Source: Amarolinea sp964580725
GTDB taxonomy: Bacteria > Chloroflexota > Anaerolineae > SSC4 > Amarolineaceae
Length of the DNA: 64,000 nt
Direction: 5' to 3'
Assembly (NCBI GenBank): GCA_964580725.1
Contig: CAZOLV010000006.1
Span: 1 to 64,000 of the forward strand
The translations under genes and the position numbers were made by a program. Under the pieces are notes generated by a model. It ran no database searches. It was given only the letters and a program-made list of their open reading frames with translations, and had not been told where the DNA came from. Positions 60,109 through 64,000 of the stretch are shown piece by piece; positions within the stretch are counted from its first letter, which is position 1; each line of letters begins with the position of its first letter.

Positions 60109-61893
60109 ATGCGCAGTCGTCGTCCATTTGCCGCCTGGCGCACCGGTTTGTGGAGCGTCGCCGGACCGATCTTCATCGTGCTCGCTATGACCCACCAGAG
60201 CAACCTCCCCCCGCCCACCTTCATCGGTTCGGACAATGAACGCGCCGGTTTTGGCGTCACTTCCGAAATCAGCAACTTCGACGTCAGCATGCTCAACGGC
60301 GGCTGGTTCGTGCGTTGGGACGTGCAGTCCTTACCCAACGAACCGTCCGGCTACATCTACATGCCGATGCTGCGCGTCACCGGCGCGACCTACACACCCA
60401 ATGGCGCAACCCTGGCCAGCGCCGTCCGCGCCAACCTCGGCCGCACCTGGATCATCGGCAACGAGGCCGACAACATCTGGCAGGACAACGTCTTGCCGCA
60501 AGATTACGCCGTGGCCTATCACGACGCCTACTACTTCATCAAACAGCATGACCCAACGGCCAGGATCGCCATCAACGGCGTAACGCAGGGCACCCCTCTG
60601 CGCCTGCAATGGCTCGATCTGGTCTGGAACAGCTATCTGGCCCGCTACGGTGAAGAAATCCCGGTGGATGTCTGGAACATGCACACCTTCGTGCTACGTG
60701 AACAGATCAACTCCTGGGGCGCCTCCATCCCGCCGGGCGTCAACGCCACGCAGGGGATGCTCTGGGAAATCGAAGACCATGATCGCGTCGACCTGGTGCG
60801 CGAGCAGGTCATTCGTTTCCGCCAGTGGATGAAGAGCCGCGGCCAACAGCACAAACCGCTCATCAACACCGAATACGGCATCCTCCTGCCGATCAACTAC
60901 GGCTTCGACTCGCCACGCGTGGTGCGCTTCCTCACCAGCACCTTCGATCTCTTCGATTCACTGCGCGACCCCAACCTGGGCATGCCAGATGACGACTACC
61001 GTCTGATGCAAACCTGGTGCTGGTTCTCTCTCGACAGCGAACAGTTCGAAGGGCAGTATGTGCGCTCCCTCTTCGACCGCACCACCCGCCAGTTGACGCC
61101 GGTGGGACAGGCATTTGCCAACTGGGGTTACGGTCAGCGCACCTGGTACAGCGATATCGAAATCAGCGCCGGGCCGGCGGTATCGGCGACCTGGGCCGTC
61201 TTCGCTGAGCAACCCAGCCGCTTCGATCTGGCCGCCTCGGTCATCAACATGGGCAACCTGGCAACCGGCCCCTTCGCCATGCGTTTCGGCTTGGGCGCAG
61301 CCAACGCCCCCACGCAGATCATCGGCGATGTCCAGCTCACTGCCGGCCTGCCAGCGCGTCACAGCCCGCCAGCCGCGGCCTCGCTGCAATGGCAGCAGGT
61401 GGTGACCAACAGCGTGACCCTCTTTGCGCAGGCCGACCCCTACGACATGGTGCGCGAGTTCCACGAAGACGACAATGTCGCCGCCATCACGCTGACGCCG
61501 CCCGCCTTCATGGACATCGAGTTGACCAATCTACGCACCACGCCTCCCAGCCTGCCCACCATCGGGCCAACCAGCACGATCACCATCCCGCTCAGCGTTG
61601 ACATCGCCAATCTGGGCGGCGTCGGCGTGCAGGACGACTTAGAGGTGCAGTTCTGGCAGGGCCGCCCCGACATTGGCGCCCTGTTGGGCAGCGTCACACT
61701 CAACGCCCAAAACACGCCCACACTGCCGGTCATCGCCAATTTCGATTGGCTCGACGTGGCCCCAGGCATCTACCGGGTCTATGCCTACGTACCGCCTGCA
61801 CCGCAGGACACCGACCCGGCCAACAACCAGCTCTCCGTGCAGGTGATCGTTCCAGCGTCTCGCACCTACCTGCCGCTAGTTCGCCGGCGCTAA
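60109..61893 (+). CDS. Secreted glycosidase-like protein with CARDB domains
   Basis: This 594-residue protein has an N-terminal hydrophobic segment. Its first domain (about 40-330) resembles the TIM barrels of glycoside hydrolases: GNEADNIW has the acid/base-type Glu after Asn, and INTEYGIL the likely nucleophile Glu. Two CARDB-like beta-sandwiches follow (FDLAASVINMGNLATGPFAM, IPLSVDIANLGGVGVQDDLE). The extreme C-terminus reads TYLPLVRRR, a tail I associate with exported Chloroflexota proteins. Substrate unknown; hydrolase activity is inferred from the two Glu motifs only. Confidence 0.75.
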   Translation: MRSRRPFAAWRTGLWSVAGPIFIVLAMTHQSNLPPPTFIGSDNERAGFGVTSEISNFDVSMLNGGWFVRWDVQSLPNEPSGYIYMPMLRVTGATYTPNGATLASAVRANLGRTWIIGNEADNIWQDNVLPQDYAVAYHDAYYFIKQHDPTARIAINGVTQGTPLRLQWLDLVWNSYLARYGEEIPVDVWNMHTFVLREQINSWGASIPPGVNATQGMLWEIEDHDRVDLVREQVIRFRQWMKSRGQQHKPLINTEYGILLPINYGFDSPRVVRFLTSTFDLFDSLRDPNLGMPDDDYRLMQTWCWFSLDSEQFEGQYVRSLFDRTTRQLTPVGQAFANWGYGQRTWYSDIEISAGPAVSATWAVFAEQPSRFDLAASVINMGNLATGPFAMRFGLGAANAPTQIIGDVQLTAGLPARHSPPAAASLQWQQVVTNSVTLFAQADPYDMVREFHEDDNVAAITLTPPAFMDIELTNLRTTPPSLPTIGPTSTITIPLSVDIANLGGVGVQDDLEVQFWQGRPDIGALLGSVTLNAQNTPTLPVIANFDWLDVAPGIYRVYAYVPPAPQDTDPANNQLSVQVIVPASRTYLPLVRRR

Positions 61894-61895
61894 CC

Positions 61896-63965
61896 ATGCG
61901 CCCTCGACACCAACGAGTCATGTGGATGAAGAAACCTGGTCAATTTGTCCTGGGCCTGCTGGCCCTGATGCTACTCTTCGATCTGGCGCGTGCGCAGCCG
62001 TTCGGCCCGGCCTCGAATCCGGCACAGTTCACGGCTGCGCCAGGCGCCCTGACGCCCGATCCAGCCGCCGCGCTGACGCTCACCGCCCTCGGACAGTTTG
62101 GCGGCCCAAGCTACAGCGTCCAGGTCGTCGAACCGTTCGCCTATCTGGGCGCTGGCTATCGCATGCAAATCCTCAGCGTCGCCAATCCGGCCGCGCCTGT
62201 TCTGGTGGGACAAACGCCCATGCTGCCCGACATTGTGCGCAGCGTGCGGGTCGTCGGCAGCCTGATCTTCCTGGCGTTGGGCGATAGCGGTCTCCACATC
62301 TACGACGCCAGTTCGCCGGCCACGCCGCAACTGCTCGGCATCTACGACTCGCCCGGCTTTGCGCTCGATGTGAGCGTCGTCGGTAGCATCGCCTACCTGG
62401 CCGACTATACCTCCCTGCAGATCGTGGATGTCGGCAATCTGGTGGCGCCAACCCTGCTCAGCATCTATGTTCCCTCCAGCGTGCTGCAAAATGTCGTCGT
62501 CGCCAACGGCCAGGCGTACCTCTCTGGCGTCTCCTGCGTCTTCTTCGGCTGCAGCGGCGTGCTGGAGATTGCCGATGTCAGCGACCCCTTCACCGTGCAG
62601 ATGCGCAGCAGTTTCACCTCCGCCTTTCCAAGCAGTATGCGCCAGGCGCAAATCGTCGGCAATCTGCTGTACATCGCCAACAGCGAGTTGGGTCTGCAAA
62701 TCCTGGATGTAAGCAACCCATCCGCACCGCAACTGCGCGGCGCGTACGACACATCTGGCATTGCCACCAGCGTCAGTGTCAGTGGAACGATCGCCTACAT
62801 CGCCGACGGGCGCGGCGGCCTGCAACTGATCGACGTAGCCAACCCCATCACGCCGAGCCTGCGCGGTTCCATCAATACACAGAGATCGGCCTCCAGCGTC
62901 TTCGTCAGCGGCCGCCTGGCCTACGTCACCGATCACACCAGCGGCATGCAGGCGATTGACGTCAGCGCGCCAAGCGCGCCGCGCCTGACCGGTTCCTACA
63001 CGATTCCCGGCTACGCCTACGGCCTGGCGACACGCGATCAAACCGCCTTCGTGGCGGCGGGCTACAGCGGTCTGCAACTGATTGATGTCAGCAACATCTC
63101 AGCGCCACGCCCCTTCGGCGCATACAACACGCCAGGGCTGGCGCGCAACGTGCGCGTGGCGGGCAACTTCGCCTATGTGGCCGACGGCAACAGCGGCCTG
63201 CACATCATAGATGTCAGCCAGGCGCCCACCATCACGCTGCGCGGCGCCATTGACACGCCCGGCAGCGCCCAGGATGTCGTCATTTCGGGCACACTGGCTT
63301 TCGTAGCCGACGGCTTTGGCAGCGGTTTGCAGGTCATCGACGTCAGCCGGCCGATGTTCCCGGCGCGCATCGGCGCCGCCGCCACCCCGGGCGACGCCGA
63401 AATGCTGCTGCTGCACGAATCGCGGGCCTTCATCGCCGACGGCAGCGCCGGTCTGACCATCCTGGACGTAAGCAACCCGGCCGCCCCCATCAGCCTGGCC
63501 AATCTGGACACCCCCGGCTACGCCTTTGGGCTGGCCCTGGCGACTTTCGTTAGCGGCCCTCTGACCAACCCGGTCACCGCAACCCTGGCCTTCGTCGCCG
63601 ACGGCACCAGCGGCCTGCAGATCATTGACGTCACCGAGCCAACGGTGCCCGTTCTACTCGCCGCCTATACCAGCGTCCAGGATTTGCACGCTGTCGAGAT
63701 CGTTGGGTCATACGTCTACCTGGCCGACGCCGGCGGCGGCGTGCTGGTGTTGGACATCAGCACGCCGGTAGCGCCGGTCTTGCTGAACACGTTTGACACG
63801 CCGAGCTATGCACGTCACCTGCAGGCGCGTGGCAATTTGCTCTATGTGGCAGATGGCGAAGGTGGGCTGGTGATGCTGCACATGACCGAAGCGCCAACGA
63901 CGCCGCAGTACGTCCGTCTGCCGCTGGCGCCGCAACGCTGGCAAATACAGTCCATTCCACCCTGA
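61896..63965 (+). CDS. Secreted LVIVD-repeat beta-propeller protein
   Basis: This 689-residue protein has a signal peptide (KKPGQFVLGLLALMLLFDLARA) and about fifteen LVIVD-type repeats of roughly 42 residues. Examples are LQIVDVGNLVAPTLLSIY, LQILDVSNPSAPQLRGAYDT and LQLIDVANPITPSLRGS, each with a YIADG- or YVADG-like strand. It should fold into one or two propellers at the cell surface. ATG 61896 lies two bases after the previous stop; ATG 61920 or 61926 would give a more usual signal peptide length. No catalytic motif seen. Confidence 0.82.
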   Translation: MRPRHQRVMWMKKPGQFVLGLLALMLLFDLARAQPFGPASNPAQFTAAPGALTPDPAAALTLTALGQFGGPSYSVQVVEPFAYLGAGYRMQILSVANPAAPVLVGQTPMLPDIVRSVRVVGSLIFLALGDSGLHIYDASSPATPQLLGIYDSPGFALDVSVVGSIAYLADYTSLQIVDVGNLVAPTLLSIYVPSSVLQNVVVANGQAYLSGVSCVFFGCSGVLEIADVSDPFTVQMRSSFTSAFPSSMRQAQIVGNLLYIANSELGLQILDVSNPSAPQLRGAYDTSGIATSVSVSGTIAYIADGRGGLQLIDVANPITPSLRGSINTQRSASSVFVSGRLAYVTDHTSGMQAIDVSAPSAPRLTGSYTIPGYAYGLATRDQTAFVAAGYSGLQLIDVSNISAPRPFGAYNTPGLARNVRVAGNFAYVADGNSGLHIIDVSQAPTITLRGAIDTPGSAQDVVISGTLAFVADGFGSGLQVIDVSRPMFPARIGAAATPGDAEMLLLHESRAFIADGSAGLTILDVSNPAAPISLANLDTPGYAFGLALATFVSGPLTNPVTATLAFVADGTSGLQIIDVTEPTVPVLLAAYTSVQDLHAVEIVGSYVYLADAGGGVLVLDISTPVAPVLLNTFDTPSYARHLQARGNLLYVADGEGGLVMLHMTEAPTTPQYVRLPLAPQRWQIQSIPP

Positions 63966-64000
63966 TGGGCGTTGCGGCCCGTCGGCGGGCAGAGCCTGGC

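Overview
The window is GC-rich, gene-dense bacterial DNA that most resembles Chloroflexota (Anaerolineae/Caldilineae-like). The clues are secreted proteins with Pro/Thr (TPTATP) spacers, many zinc-ribbon plus one-membrane-helix proteins, BNR, PD40 and LVIVD beta-propellers, a phosphonate-type ABC operon with an oversized PhnE, and promoters of ordinary sigma70 type. This assignment is inference from gene content; no rRNA or tRNA was seen. Three runs of exactly 100 N (9561-9660, 29266-29365, 57673-57772) mark scaffold gaps, so this is a draft or metagenome assembly. All three gaps lie in or at the edge of tandem repeats.

Layout. 1-3376: phosphonate/phosphate-analogue ABC genes phnC and phnE, split by an opposite-strand DUF5615 toxin with a broken DUF433 antitoxin. 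3377-4815: remains of a probable diversity-generating retroelement locus, a reverse-transcriptase tail facing a truncated, frameshifted NACHT-FGE-sulfatase gene. 5011-11607: a seven-repeat secreted protein, an SGNH hydrolase, protein-L-isoaspartate methyltransferase, RmlD-like reductase and a family 2 glycosyltransferase. 11626-14830: STAS-domain membrane protein, NrtR-like Nudix regulator, small membrane protein and an OmpR-type response regulator. 14970-20222: a run of overlapping genes (methyltransferase, PfkB kinase, ParA, ParB, amidohydrolase). 20208-22100: decayed DUF234-type ATPase and a VapBC pair. 22169-25404: SelB and a coiled-coil protein. 25584-29218: three glycosyltransferases with touching genes. 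29219-31190: repeats and remnants of an ATPase and a WD40 protein.

31259-55550 is the most unusual region: about 24 kb, nearly all on the plus strand and closed by a clear terminator. It encodes ten intact zinc-ribbon proteins and one broken one. Most have the ribbon in the cytosol, one membrane helix, and a large beta-rich or TPR/SH3 domain outside. They accompany a 924-residue HerA/VirB4-like ATPase, an FHA-ABCG-type transporter with its own zinc ribbon, a membrane-anchored BNR propeller, a DUF3566-like membrane protein and a small cassette that looks like a nuclease effector with an immunity protein. I propose an undescribed envelope-spanning machine, possibly for export of effectors; this is a hypothesis from architecture and linkage only.

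55581-64000: an internally deleted IS4-type element, a methyltransferase, a small conserved protein, a polysaccharide deacetylase lipoprotein interrupted by a scaffold gap, a strong promoter followed by a gene-free 320-base stretch, a PD40 propeller protein, a secreted glycosidase-like/CARDB protein and an LVIVD-repeat secreted protein. Mobile or repetitive debris is frequent throughout: a 60-80 bp palindromic mini-element in two full copies and one half copy, REP-like palindromes, a CACAGAG-type mini-element and several gene remnants of NTPase or conflict type.
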